Shown: positions 1 to 6,063 of the stretch, one piece after another | Layout of the letters: each line of letters starts with the position of its first letter | Numbering within the stretch: position 1 is the first letter of the stretch | NCBI GenBank assembly: GCA_946222475.1 | Contig: CAMIBU010000007.1 | Span: 1-16,824 of the forward strand | Source: an uncultured Pseudonocardia sp. | Lineage (GTDB): Bacteria; Actinomycetota; Actinomycetes; Mycobacteriales; Pseudonocardiaceae | Reading direction: 5' to 3' | DNA length: 16,824 nt | Position numbers and translations under genes: made by a program | The notes under the pieces: model-generated | Seen by the model: the letters and a program-made list of their open reading frames with translations, nothing else | Told to the model about the DNA's origin: nothing | Database searches by the model: none

Positions 1-510
1 AACGCCGCCATCGCCGGCGCGCGGCTCGCCGGCGCGAGCACGATCATCGCGATCGACCTCGACGACCGGAAGCTCGAGGGAGCCAAGGAGTTCGGCGCCA
101 CCCACACGATCAACTCCCGGCAGCAGGACGCGGTCGCGGGCGTGCAGGCGCTCACCGACGGCAACGGCGCGAACGTCGTGGTCGACGCGGTGGGGCGGCC
201 GGAGACGTTCACCCAGGCCTTCTACGCCCGCGACCTCGCCGGCACCGTCGTGCTCGTCGGCGTCCCGACGCCGGAGATGCGCGTCGAGCTCCCGCTGGCC
301 GACATCTTCGGCCGCGGCGGGGCCACCAAGTCGTCGTGGTACGGCGACTGCCTGCCCTCGCGCGACTTCCCGATGCTCGTCGACCTGCACCTGCAGGGCC
401 GGCTGCCGCTGGAGAAGTTCGTCTCCGAGACCATCGGGCTCGACGACGTCGAGGAGGCCTTCCACAAGATGCACAAGGGCGAGGTCCTGCGCTCCGTGGT
501 GGTGTTCTGA
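1..510 (+). CDS. mscR: S-(hydroxymethyl)mycothiol dehydrogenase, C-terminal part (5' end outside window)
   Basis: Frame 1 is open from the first base to the TGA at 508-510 and gives the last 169 residues. This family is about 360 residues long, so roughly half is missing. What remains is the end of the Rossmann nucleotide-binding fold ([10 protein letters not shown], with Asp after the second beta strand, as in NAD-dependent enzymes) and the C-terminal part. The latter has the segments [29 protein letters not shown] and [15 protein letters not shown], which I recognise from mycothiol-dependent formaldehyde dehydrogenase (MscR/AdhE2) of actinomycetes. The catalytic and structural zinc ligands lie upstream of the window. 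The enzyme oxidises the formaldehyde-mycothiol adduct to S-formylmycothiol in the cytosol. Its stop overlaps the start of the next gene (TGATG), so the two are translationally coupled. Mycothiol is made only by Actinomycetota, which fixes the phylum. A less specific class III alcohol dehydrogenase is the alternative. Confidence 0.88.
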   Translation, partial: NAAIAGARLAGASTIIAIDLDDRKLEGAKEFGATHTINSRQQDAVAGVQALTDGNGANVVVDAVGRPETFTQAFYARDLAGTVVLVGVPTPEMRVELPLADIFGRGGATKSSWYGDCLPSRDFPMLVDLHLQGRLPLEKFVSETIGLDDVEEAFHKMHKGEVLRSVVVF

Positions 511-1139
511 TGTCCACGCCGATCGATCACATCGTCACGTCGGGCACGTTCTCCCTCGACGGCGGCACCTGGGACGTCGACAACAACGTCTGGCTCGTCG
601 GCGACGGGAACGAGGTCATCGTCGTCGACGCCGCCCACGACCTGGAGAAGATCGCGGCCGCGGTCGGCGACCGGCGCGTCGTGGCCGTCGTGTGCACCCA
701 CGCGCACGACGACCACGTGAACCAGGCCCCGGCCCTGTCCGACCGCTTCGACGCCCCGGTCTACCTGCACCCGGCCGAGGCCCCCCTCTGGGCGATGGCC
801 CACCCGGACCGCAAGCCCGACCACGACCTGTGCGACGGCGACGTCCTCACCGCAGGCGGGATCGAGCTGCACGCGATCACCACCCCCGGGCACTCCCCCG
901 GCTCGACCTGCCTCTACGTCCCGGACCTGGGCACGGTCTTCACGGGCGACACCCTGTTCTCGGGCGGCCCCGGCGCGACCGGGCGGTCGTTCTCGTCGTT
1001 CGACACGATCATCGACTCGATCCGGACCCGGCTGCTCACGCTGCCCGGCGACACCACGGTCCGCACCGGCCACGGCGACTCGACGTCGATCGGGACGGAG
1101 CTGCCGCACCTGGAGGAGTGGATCGTGCGGGGGCACTGA
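510..1139 (+). CDS. Metallo-beta-lactamase-fold hydrolase coupled to mscR
   Basis: 209 residues. The ATG at 510 overlaps the stop of the preceding dehydrogenase. The glyoxalase II/MBL zinc signature HAHDDH is at residues 64-69, followed by TPGHSPGS (third histidine) and FTGDTLFSGG (bridging aspartate), with GHGDST near the end as the last metal histidine. All main metal ligands therefore look present. The length fits a minimal MBL hydrolase with no extra domain. The same pairing of a mycothiol formaldehyde dehydrogenase with an MBL protein is, from memory, also found in Mycobacterium tuberculosis (Rv2259-Rv2260). From the context I infer a thioesterase that hydrolyses S-formylmycothiol, or a similar mycothiol conjugate, to formate and free thiol. 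The sequence alone does not show the substrate. Confidence 0.87.
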   Translation: MSTPIDHIVTSGTFSLDGGTWDVDNNVWLVGDGNEVIVVDAAHDLEKIAAAVGDRRVVAVVCTHAHDDHVNQAPALSDRFDAPVYLHPAEAPLWAMAHPDRKPDHDLCDGDVLTAGGIELHAITTPGHSPGSTCLYVPDLGTVFTGDTLFSGGPGATGRSFSSFDTIIDSIRTRLLTLPGDTTVRTGHGDSTSIGTELPHLEEWIVRGH

Positions 1140-1153
1140 GTCCAGTACATGTA

Positions 1154-1166
1154 GCACTTCAAGTGC
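1154..1166. promoter_or_regulatory. Palindrome upstream of vapBC, probable autoregulatory operator
   Basis: GCACTT-C-AAGTGC is a perfect 6-1-6 dyad lying 13 nt before the antitoxin start. A second nested dyad, AGTG-C-CACT, covers 1162-1170. Antitoxins of VapB/Phd type commonly bind such palindromes to repress their own operon. The match is seen directly; the operator role is inferred. No convincing -35/-10 pair could be fixed in the 40 nt available. Confidence 0.5.
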
Positions 1167-1179
1167 CACTCTGGACGCC

Positions 1180-1470
1180 ATGGAAGAAGCGGAGAAGATC
1201 GGCATTCGCGAGTTGCGTCAGAACGCCTCGCGGTACGTGGCGATGGCGAAAGCCGGCGTGCGCGTCCCGGTCACGGACCGAGGCAAGCTCGTGGCCTATC
1301 TCGTGCCGGCGGAGAGCGGTGGCACGGTCCTCGATCGCATGAGAGCTGCGGGACAGGTCCGCCCCGCGATCGGCAACCTCCTCGACATGATGCCGCCTCC
1401 GCCGACTCCGGCCGGCCAGAAGACGCTCACCGAGACGCTGCTCGAGATGCGCGACGAGGAATGCTATTGA
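1180..1470 (+). CDS. vapB: VapB/Phd-type antitoxin
   Basis: 96 residues. The N-terminus (IGIRELRQNASRYVAMAKAG, then VPVTDRGKLVAYLVPAE) is the Phd/YefM-type antitoxin fold: a short DNA-binding alpha/beta domain that represses the operon as a dimer. The C-terminal third is polar and proline-rich (MMPPPPTPAGQ, then an acidic helix LTETLLEMRDEE). That is the expected flexible tail that neutralises the toxin. The ATG at 1180 has only a weak purine stretch upstream, but no better start is available. The last codons overlap the toxin gene, as is usual for TA operons. Role: antidote and autorepressor for the PIN-domain toxin that follows. Confidence 0.85.
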   Translation: MEEAEKIGIRELRQNASRYVAMAKAGVRVPVTDRGKLVAYLVPAESGGTVLDRMRAAGQVRPAIGNLLDMMPPPPTPAGQKTLTETLLEMRDEECY

Positions 1471-1859
1471 TCTACCTCGACACGTCGGCGTTCCTCAAGA
1501 CGGTGCTGGGTGAACCGCAGTCCGCAGCGCTCGATGCCTACCTGGGGGCGGCCGATGTCCCGGGGCTCATCTCCAGTGCACTGCTGTCCGTCGAAGCACG
1601 GCGGAGCGTGCTCAGGATCGACCCGATGAGCCTTCCTCGAACCGATCTGGGCCTCCTCCGGGTCGAGCAGGTCGCGCTGTCCGAAACGGTGCTCGAGGCC
1701 GCGAGCCGGCTACCAGATCCGATGTTGCGGACGCTCGACGCCGTTCACGTCGCGACCGCACTGCTCATCCGCGACGACCTCGACGTACTGGTGAGCTACG
1801 ACCACCGCACGCTCGCCGTCGCCGCAGGTCACGGCCTCCCCACCGCCTCGCCCGCCTGA
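1461..1859 (+). CDS. vapC: VapC-type PIN-domain toxin ribonuclease
   Basis: 132 residues from the ATG at 1461, overlapping the antitoxin by 10 nt. A TTG at 1467 overlaps the antitoxin stop (TTGA) and would give the more typical N-terminus MIYLDTSAFLK, so the start is uncertain by two codons. The four acidic PIN active-site residues are all in place: D7 (YLDTSA), E45 (LSVEARRS), D93 (LDAVHVATA) and D114 (VSYDHR). The toxin should therefore be catalytically competent. VapC toxins are Mg-dependent endoribonucleases that cut tRNA or rRNA and stop translation; the target here is unknown. It forms a bicistronic operon with the antitoxin. Confidence 0.88.
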   Translation: MLLIYLDTSAFLKTVLGEPQSAALDAYLGAADVPGLISSALLSVEARRSVLRIDPMSLPRTDLGLLRVEQVALSETVLEAASRLPDPMLRTLDAVHVATALLIRDDLDVLVSYDHRTLAVAAGHGLPTASPA

Positions 1860-1860
1860 C

Positions 1861-2913
1861 GTGCGGGCCGTTCCCGACGCCGACTTCCCCGCCGACCCCT
1901 ACCCCGGCGCGGTGCCACCGTTCTCCTTCGTCCACCTCGACGAGTTCAGCCACCCGCTCACGTTCGACGGCTGCTGGCGGGTCGGCGGGGCGGGCGGCGT
2001 GGAGCTGGACCTGTGGCTCGCCGGGCACGGCGCGCCACCGCTCGCGGCGCGCGTCCCGGTGCTGTCCTACGGCTCGAACCGCAACCCCAGCAAGATCACC
2101 TGGTTGCGTCGCGCGCTGGACCTGACCGGGCCCGTCGTCGTGCTGCGCGCCCGCACCGACGGGCTGGCCGCGGTGTGGGCCAGCGGGTTCCGCGCCCGCG
2201 ACGGCCAGCGGACCTCCGTGCTCGGCGCCGCACCCGGGGCGTCCGAACAGCACGCCGTCTGGCTGGCGACCCCCGAGCAGGTCGCGGTCCTCGACCGGTG
2301 CGAGGGCCGCGACGACCGCTACCGGCTGGCCCGGCTGGGTACCGGTGCCGTGCACACCGACGACGGCCTCCGGATCGAGGCGCCGTGGTGCTACCTCGGG
2401 CTGTCGGCGATCCGGCGCCCGCTGCTCGTCGACGGGCACCCGGTCCGCTGCGCCGACGTCGGCCAGGCCGCGGCGGTGGCGCTGGACGGCGTGCCGGCGC
2501 CGGACGACGGGCTGTCGGCCACCACCGTGCACGGCGCCCCGGACCCCGACGAGTGGCCCGCCGCCCTGTTCGTCTACGGGACACTGCAGCCGGGACAGCC
2601 GGCGTGGCCGCTGCTGGCCGGCCACACGGCCGGGCGCCCGCGGCGCGCCACGGTGCCGGGGCTCGTCTGCGACACCGGGCGCGGCTACCCGGCCCTGCTA
2701 CCCGGCGGCGCGCACCGCGCACCGGGGTGGCTGATCACCGTGCGCGACGCCCCTGTCCTCCTCGGTCGACTCGACCGCTACGAGGGCGACGAGTACCGGC
2801 GGATCCGCGTCGCGGCGACGACCGACGACCGGCGACGAACCGCCTGCTGGACCTACGTCTGGACGGCCGGCCGCAGCGGGTTGACGCCCGTTCACGGGCC
2901 CTGGACGTCGTGA
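1861..2913 (+). CDS. Two-domain gamma-glutamylcyclotransferase-like (GGCT/AIG2-fold) protein
   Basis: 350 residues from a GTG one base after the vapC stop. No Shine-Dalgarno is visible, so the start is not certain. The protein appears to contain the GGCT signature twice. The N-terminal copy has YGSN at 70-73 and a possible catalytic Glu148 in LDRCEGRDDRYRL. The C-terminal copy has YGTL at 239-242 and Glu308 in LDRYEGDEYRRIRV. In this fold the Y-G-(S/T)-(N/L) loop binds the gamma-glutamyl group and the later Glu is the general acid/base. Single GGCT domains are about 110-150 residues, so the length fits two domains plus a 60-residue N-terminal extension. GGCT enzymes release 5-oxoproline from gamma-glutamyl amines or peptides. 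The substrate here is unknown, and the N-terminal copy could be a structural or regulatory relic. Confidence 0.75.
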   Translation: MRAVPDADFPADPYPGAVPPFSFVHLDEFSHPLTFDGCWRVGGAGGVELDLWLAGHGAPPLAARVPVLSYGSNRNPSKITWLRRALDLTGPVVVLRARTDGLAAVWASGFRARDGQRTSVLGAAPGASEQHAVWLATPEQVAVLDRCEGRDDRYRLARLGTGAVHTDDGLRIEAPWCYLGLSAIRRPLLVDGHPVRCADVGQAAAVALDGVPAPDDGLSATTVHGAPDPDEWPAALFVYGTLQPGQPAWPLLAGHTAGRPRRATVPGLVCDTGRGYPALLPGGAHRAPGWLITVRDAPVLLGRLDRYEGDEYRRIRVAATTDDRRRTACWTYVWTAGRSGLTPVHGPWTS

Positions 2914-2920
2914 TCGTCGT

Positions 2921-2935
2921 GTCTCAACATGAGAC
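2921..2935. promoter_or_regulatory. GTCTCA-N3-TGAGAC operator, copy 1 (adh operon)
   Basis: GTCTCA-ACA-TGAGAC is a perfect 6-3-6 dyad, 7 nt after the preceding stop codon and 74 nt before the alcohol dehydrogenase start. The same 6-3-6 dyad occurs at 5968 and 14457 and in no other intergenic region that I could find. It is most likely a binding site for the AcoR/MimR-type activator encoded at 14564-16399; that assignment is an inference. Confidence 0.72.
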
Positions 2936-2957
2936 GCCCGTCACGGTGTGCGCTCCG

Positions 2958-2963
2958 TAGCGT
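2958..2963 (+). promoter_or_regulatory. Candidate -10 element for the adh operon
   Basis: TAGCGT fits the actinobacterial TAnnnT -10 pattern and lies 22 nt after the dyad at 2921-2935. Its context, CGTAG-N2-TCGG, recurs exactly before the dtxR gene (6003-6013). No good -35 hexamer exists; the dyad edge occupies that position, as expected for an activator-dependent promoter. Confidence 0.4.
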
Positions 2964-2996
2964 CGGCTCGGTTGACCAACCGCGGCGACGGAGACG

Positions 2997-3003
2997 AGGA
3001 GGT
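2997..3003 (+). promoter_or_regulatory. Ribosome binding site fixing the adh start at GTG 3010
   Basis: AGGAGGT, a full anti-16S match, is 6 nt before the GTG at 3010. It rules out the upstream in-frame ATG at 2929, which has no such site and lies inside the operator dyad. Confidence 0.85.
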
Positions 3004-3009
3004 CCCTGC

Positions 3010-4038
3010 GTGAAGGCCGTCCGGGTGCACGAGTACCACACCGAGCCGCGGATCGACGACATCCCGGAACCCGAGCTCCGCGGCCCGCTCGACGTGATCG
3101 TCAAGATCGGAGGAGCCGGCGTCTGCCGCACCGATCTGCACATCGTGAACGGCGACTGGGCGGAGGCGATGAACCCCGGCCTGCCCTACGTCATCGGGCA
3201 CGAGAACGCGGGCTGGGTGCACGAGATCGGCGAGGGGGTCACCAACGTCGCCGTCGGCGACACCGTGATCCTGCATCCGCAGCCGTCGTGCGGGCTGTGC
3301 CTCGCCTGCCGCGCCGGCAACGACATGCACTGCGTGAACGCGTTCTTCCCGGGGCTCTCCGACAACGACGGCGGGATGGCCGAGTACCTGCGCACCACCG
3401 CCCGGGCCTGCGTCAAGCTCGAGCCGGAGACGAACCCGGCCGACGTCGCGGCGCTCGCGGACGCCGGCATCACCGCCTACCACGCGGTGCGCAAGGCGGT
3501 ACCCCGTCTGTGGCCGGGCACGACGGCCGTCGTCCAGGGTGCGGGCGGCCTGGGCCACATCGGCATCCAGGCGCTCGCCGCCCTCTGCGCGACGCGCGTC
3601 GTCGTCGTCGACCGCAACCCGGACGCGCTCGCCCTCGCCAAGGAGATCGGTGCGGACGAGACGGTGGTCGCCGACGGCACCCACGTCGACGCGGTCAAGG
3701 ACCTGACCGACGGCCGGGGAGCGGATGTCGTGTTCGACTTCGTGGCCGAGCAGGGCGCCGAGAACGACGCGTGGGCGATGACCGCGCCGGACGGTTTCCA
3801 GTACGTCATCGGCTACGGGGGCCGGTTCACGGCTCCAACGCTCGATTTCGTCGCCGCTGAGAAGAGCGTCATCGGCAACATCGTCGGCACCTACAACGAC
3901 CTCGCCGAGCTGATGGTGCTCGCCCAGGCGGGCAAGGTCACCCTGCACACGAAGCAGTACCCGCTCGATGCGGCGCTCGACGCGCTGCACGACCTCGACG
4001 CCGGACGCGTCCGCGGCCGGGCAATCCTCGTCCCCTGA
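3010..4038 (+). CDS. Zinc-dependent NAD-type alcohol dehydrogenase of the monooxygenase pathway
   Basis: 342 residues, a medium-chain dehydrogenase of normal length. The catalytic zinc ligands are Cys39 (GVCRTDLH), His64-Glu65 (GHENAGW) and probably Asp151. The structural zinc cysteines are C94, C97, C100 and C108 (C-x2-C-x2-C-x7-C). The Rossmann loop GAGGLG is at 177-182, followed by Asp201 at the end of the next strand, which favours NAD over NADP. Genes of this type accompany prmABCD and mimABCD clusters and are thought to oxidise the alcohol made by the monooxygenase (such as 2-propanol, 1-propanol or a diol) to the ketone or aldehyde. It is the first gene of a three-gene operon running toward the monooxygenase genes, under its own copy of the GTCTCA dyad. 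The actual alcohol is not shown by the sequence. Confidence 0.9.
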   Translation: MKAVRVHEYHTEPRIDDIPEPELRGPLDVIVKIGGAGVCRTDLHIVNGDWAEAMNPGLPYVIGHENAGWVHEIGEGVTNVAVGDTVILHPQPSCGLCLACRAGNDMHCVNAFFPGLSDNDGGMAEYLRTTARACVKLEPETNPADVAALADAGITAYHAVRKAVPRLWPGTTAVVQGAGGLGHIGIQALAALCATRVVVVDRNPDALALAKEIGADETVVADGTHVDAVKDLTDGRGADVVFDFVAEQGAENDAWAMTAPDGFQYVIGYGGRFTAPTLDFVAAEKSVIGNIVGTYNDLAELMVLAQAGKVTLHTKQYPLDAALDALHDLDAGRVRGRAILVP

Positions 4039-4099
4039 TCCTCCTTTCCGCACTCCCGAACTGGCGCGCCCACCACCACCGACGCGGAGGAACCACCAC

Positions 4100-5182
4100 A
4101 TGTACGAGAAGGACGGCGAGAAGTACTTCATCGTCGACGAGCACCAGCACTTCTGGAACGCCCGGCCCGACAACTGGGTGGAGGGCCGCGAGAACCTCGC
4201 CAAGGGCTGGATCGACTGCTTCTACGGCTACCACCAGCTGGGCCCGCCCGAGACCCACTGGGACATGGAGAAGTACCAGCGGTGGACCGTCGACGACTAC
4301 AAGCACGACGTCTTCGACGAGGGCCACGTCGACCATGCGGTACTGCAGTCCACGTACCTGAAGTACTGGTACAAGGAGGGCTTCAACACCGTCGAGCGCA
4401 ACCGGCAGATCGCCGACGCGTTCCCCGAGAAGGTCATCGTGAACGGCCGCTGGGACCCGCGCGAGGGCGAGGAGGGCTGGCGCCGGTTCGAGGAGGACCA
4501 CAAGAAGTACGGCTTCAAGGGCGTCAAGGTCTACACGGCCGAGTGGATCGGCGACTCGCGCGGCTACAAGATCGACCAGCCCGAGGCCCGTGACTTCCTG
4601 AAGCGGACCCAGGACCTCGGCATCAAGAACGTCCACCTGCACAAGGGCCCGACGATCTGGCCGCTGGACAAGGACGCGTTCAGCATCGAGGACGTCGACC
4701 ACGCGGCCACCGACTTCCCCGAGATGAACTTCATCGTCGAACACGTCGGCCTGCCCCGCATCGAGGACTTCTGCTACACGGCGGTCCAGGAGCCGAACGT
4801 GTACGCGGGCTTGTCCGTGGTGATCGGCGCCCACATGTACGCCCGCCCGAAGTTCTTCGCGAAGGTCATGGGCGAGCTGCTGTTCTGGGTGGGCGAGGAC
4901 CGCATCGTCTTCGGCAGCGACTACGGCATCTGGGAGCCGAAGTGGCAGGTCGAGGGCTTCATCGACTGGCAGATGCCCGACGACGAGGCGTTCTCCGACT
5001 ACCCGCGGCTGACCACCGCCGCCAAGAAGAAGATCATGGGTCTGAACTCGGCGAAGCTCTACGACATCGAGGTGCCCGCCGAGTGCCAGCTGCCCCCGCC
5101 CGGGACCACGGCCGACGAGCCGAAGCAGCCCGGCGAGGACCTGCTGATCGACGCCGGCCTCGCCGCGGGGTCGCAGGCGTGA
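4100..5182 (+). CDS. Amidohydrolase-superfamily (TIM-barrel) protein associated with propane/phenol monooxygenase clusters
   Basis: 360 residues; the ATG at 4100 follows GGAGGAA at 4086-4092. The amidohydrolase strand-1 metal motif is His15-x-His17 (DEHQHFW). Later metal or catalytic positions are seen in NVHLHKGP, IVEHVGLPR and the strand-8 aspartate in FGSDYGIW, so the active site looks complete. The family, amidohydrolase 2 (ACMSD-like), contains metal-dependent hydrolases and decarboxylases of ring or carboxylate substrates. A homologue is, from memory, regularly found next to group-5 SDIMO genes, but its reaction there has not been settled as far as I know. It could act on a downstream product or serve in enzyme maturation. 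It is 61 nt after the dehydrogenase, and its stop overlaps the next start (GTGA). Confidence 0.87.
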   Translation: MYEKDGEKYFIVDEHQHFWNARPDNWVEGRENLAKGWIDCFYGYHQLGPPETHWDMEKYQRWTVDDYKHDVFDEGHVDHAVLQSTYLKYWYKEGFNTVERNRQIADAFPEKVIVNGRWDPREGEEGWRRFEEDHKKYGFKGVKVYTAEWIGDSRGYKIDQPEARDFLKRTQDLGIKNVHLHKGPTIWPLDKDAFSIEDVDHAATDFPEMNFIVEHVGLPRIEDFCYTAVQEPNVYAGLSVVIGAHMYARPKFFAKVMGELLFWVGEDRIVFGSDYGIWEPKWQVEGFIDWQMPDDEAFSDYPRLTTAAKKKIMGLNSAKLYDIEVPAECQLPPPGTTADEPKQPGEDLLIDAGLAAGSQA

Positions 5183-5877
5183 ACCTGTCCCTCCGGGACG
5201 CCGTCTGGGCCGCACTGGACACCGTGCTCGACCCCGAGCTCGACGAGCCCATCACCTCGCTCGAGTTCGTCCAGTCGTGCACGGTGTCCGCCGACCCCGA
5301 GGGATCAGGCGCCGTCGCGACCGTGCGGTTGCGGCTCCCGACGTTCTTCTGCTCGCCGAACTTCTCGTGGCTGATGGTCGCCGACGCGCACGACGCCGTG
5401 TCGGCGGTGCCCGGGGTCACCCGGGTCGACATCGCGCTGGTCGACCACTTCGTCTCCGAGGTGATCAACTCCGGCGTCGCGGCGCGGTCCGGGTTCGTCG
5501 CCGCGTTCCCGGGCGAGGCCGTCGAGGAGCTCGACGACCTGCGCGCCACCTTCTTCCGCAAGGCCGCGTTGGCCGGCCAGGAGCGGGTGGCGCGGCCCCT
5601 GGTCAACGCGGGGGCGACCCCGGAGGAGTTGGCGCAGCTGCGGCTCGGGCAGGTTCCCCGGTCGGTCGACCTCGACCGGCTGCGGTCCCGCCGGGCCGCC
5701 GTCGGGCTGCCGCACGGCGACGACGCGCCGCTGCTGCTGCACCCGGACGGCGCGCCCGTCACGGCCGCCCAGGTGCCCTTGCACCTGCGCCGGGCCCGGC
5801 TCACGGGCGTCAGCATCGAGGCGAACGGCGGCACGTGCCGCGACCTGCTCGCCAAGCGGTACGCCGCCACGTCCTGA
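5179..5877 (+). CDS. DUF59/MIP18 (PaaD-like) metal-sulfur assembly-type protein
   Basis: 232 residues from the GTG at 5179, which overlaps the amidohydrolase stop by 4 nt, so translation is coupled. The N-terminal 100 residues match DUF59: VLDPELDEPITSLEFV, a beta strand, then PTFFCSPNFSW with the single conserved reactive Cys58. DUF59 proteins (SufT, MIP18, PaaD) help place Fe-S or iron centres. PaaD sits in the phenylacetyl-CoA epoxidase operon, which also encodes a diiron oxygenase, a telling parallel. The C-terminal 130 residues are charged and Arg-rich, with a final NGGTCRDLLAKRYA, and I do not recognise them. I infer a helper for loading the diiron hydroxylase or the reductase Fe-S cluster. 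It is the last gene of the operon and is followed by a strong hairpin. Confidence 0.8.
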   Translation: MNLSLRDAVWAALDTVLDPELDEPITSLEFVQSCTVSADPEGSGAVATVRLRLPTFFCSPNFSWLMVADAHDAVSAVPGVTRVDIALVDHFVSEVINSGVAARSGFVAAFPGEAVEELDDLRATFFRKAALAGQERVARPLVNAGATPEELAQLRLGQVPRSVDLDRLRSRRAAVGLPHGDDAPLLLHPDGAPVTAAQVPLHLRRARLTGVSIEANGGTCRDLLAKRYAATS

Positions 5878-5884
5878 GCCCGTC

Positions 5885-5925
5885 CGCCACGGCCCCGCCG
5901 GCACGTCGCCGGCGGGGTCGTGGCG
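5885..5925 (+). terminator. Hairpin terminator of the adh operon
   Basis: The arms 5885-5902 and 5908-5925 pair over 18 bp with one G-T wobble; the core is CCCCGCCGGC/GCCGGCGGGG and the loop is ACGTC. It starts 8 nt after the DUF59 stop. No T-run follows, as is common in actinomycete terminators. Confidence 0.8.
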
Positions 5926-5952
5926 CGTCCGGACCCGGACACTCGGGCGTCG

Positions 5953-5966
5953 TGAGACTCGTCTCC
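5953..5966. promoter_or_regulatory. Extra half-sites next to operator copy 2
   Basis: TGAGAC (5953-5958) and GTCTCC (5961-5966) lie just before the dyad at 5968, in the opposite (outward) arrangement with a 2-nt gap. Together with that dyad they give four half-sites in 30 bp, suggesting a stronger or extended binding region at this promoter. The sequence is seen directly; the function is inferred. Confidence 0.4.
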
Positions 5967-5967
5967 C

Positions 5968-5982
5968 GTCTCCAAATGAGAC
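5968..5982. promoter_or_regulatory. GTCTCA-N3-TGAGAC operator, copy 2 (dtxR-Nramp operon)
   Basis: GTCTCC-AAA-TGAGAC is the 6-3-6 dyad with one arm position changed (C for A). It stands 81 nt before the DtxR-family gene, with the same spacing to a TAnnnT element as at the adh operon. It ties the metal-uptake operon to the monooxygenase regulon. Confidence 0.68.
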
Positions 5983-6004
5983 CGCCACCCCGTGCATGTA
6001 CTCG

Positions 6005-6010
6005 TAGATT
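6005..6010 (+). promoter_or_regulatory. Candidate -10 element for the dtxR-Nramp operon
   Basis: TAGATT (TAnnnT) lies 22 nt after the dyad at 5968-5982, within CGTAG-N2-TCGG, the same context as at the adh promoter. Confidence 0.42.
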
Positions 6011-6017
6011 CGGGGCA

Positions 6018-6031
6018 TTAGGTCGCTCTAA
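6018..6031. promoter_or_regulatory. DtxR/MntR-type box over the likely transcription start
   Basis: TTAG-N6-CTAA is an inverted repeat resembling the outer arms of DtxR-family boxes (TTAGGT...CTAA). It lies 7 nt after the candidate -10 and so would cover the start site, where a bound repressor blocks transcription. It probably mediates metal-dependent autorepression by the gene at 6064. A direct repeat, ACAGCGTC, follows at 6031-6038 and 6041-6048. Confidence 0.5.
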
Positions 6032-6063
6032 CAGCGTCCGACAGCGTCGTATGAGGTGGTTCC

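Noticed and set aside
421..431. GTCTCCGAGAC, a palindrome resembling the operator
   Set aside because: It lies inside the dehydrogenase coding region, has a 1-nt rather than 3-nt spacer, and encodes conserved residues (VSETI); treated as chance.
222..1205. Large minus-strand open frames over the left flank and over 2941-5215
   Set aside because: They mirror well-supported plus-strand genes with clear family motifs and have low-complexity Arg/Val/Asp-rich translations typical of GC-rich antisense frames.
2970..2981. GGTTG-AC-CAACC inverted repeat in the adh leader
   Set aside because: Short 5-2-5 repeat found only once here; no counterpart at the other dyad promoters, so it was not called as an operator.
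2929..3009. Longer alcohol dehydrogenase starting at the ATG at 2929
   Set aside because: That start is inside the operator dyad, lacks a ribosome site, and would add a basic 27-residue extension; GTG 3010 has a perfect AGGAGGT.
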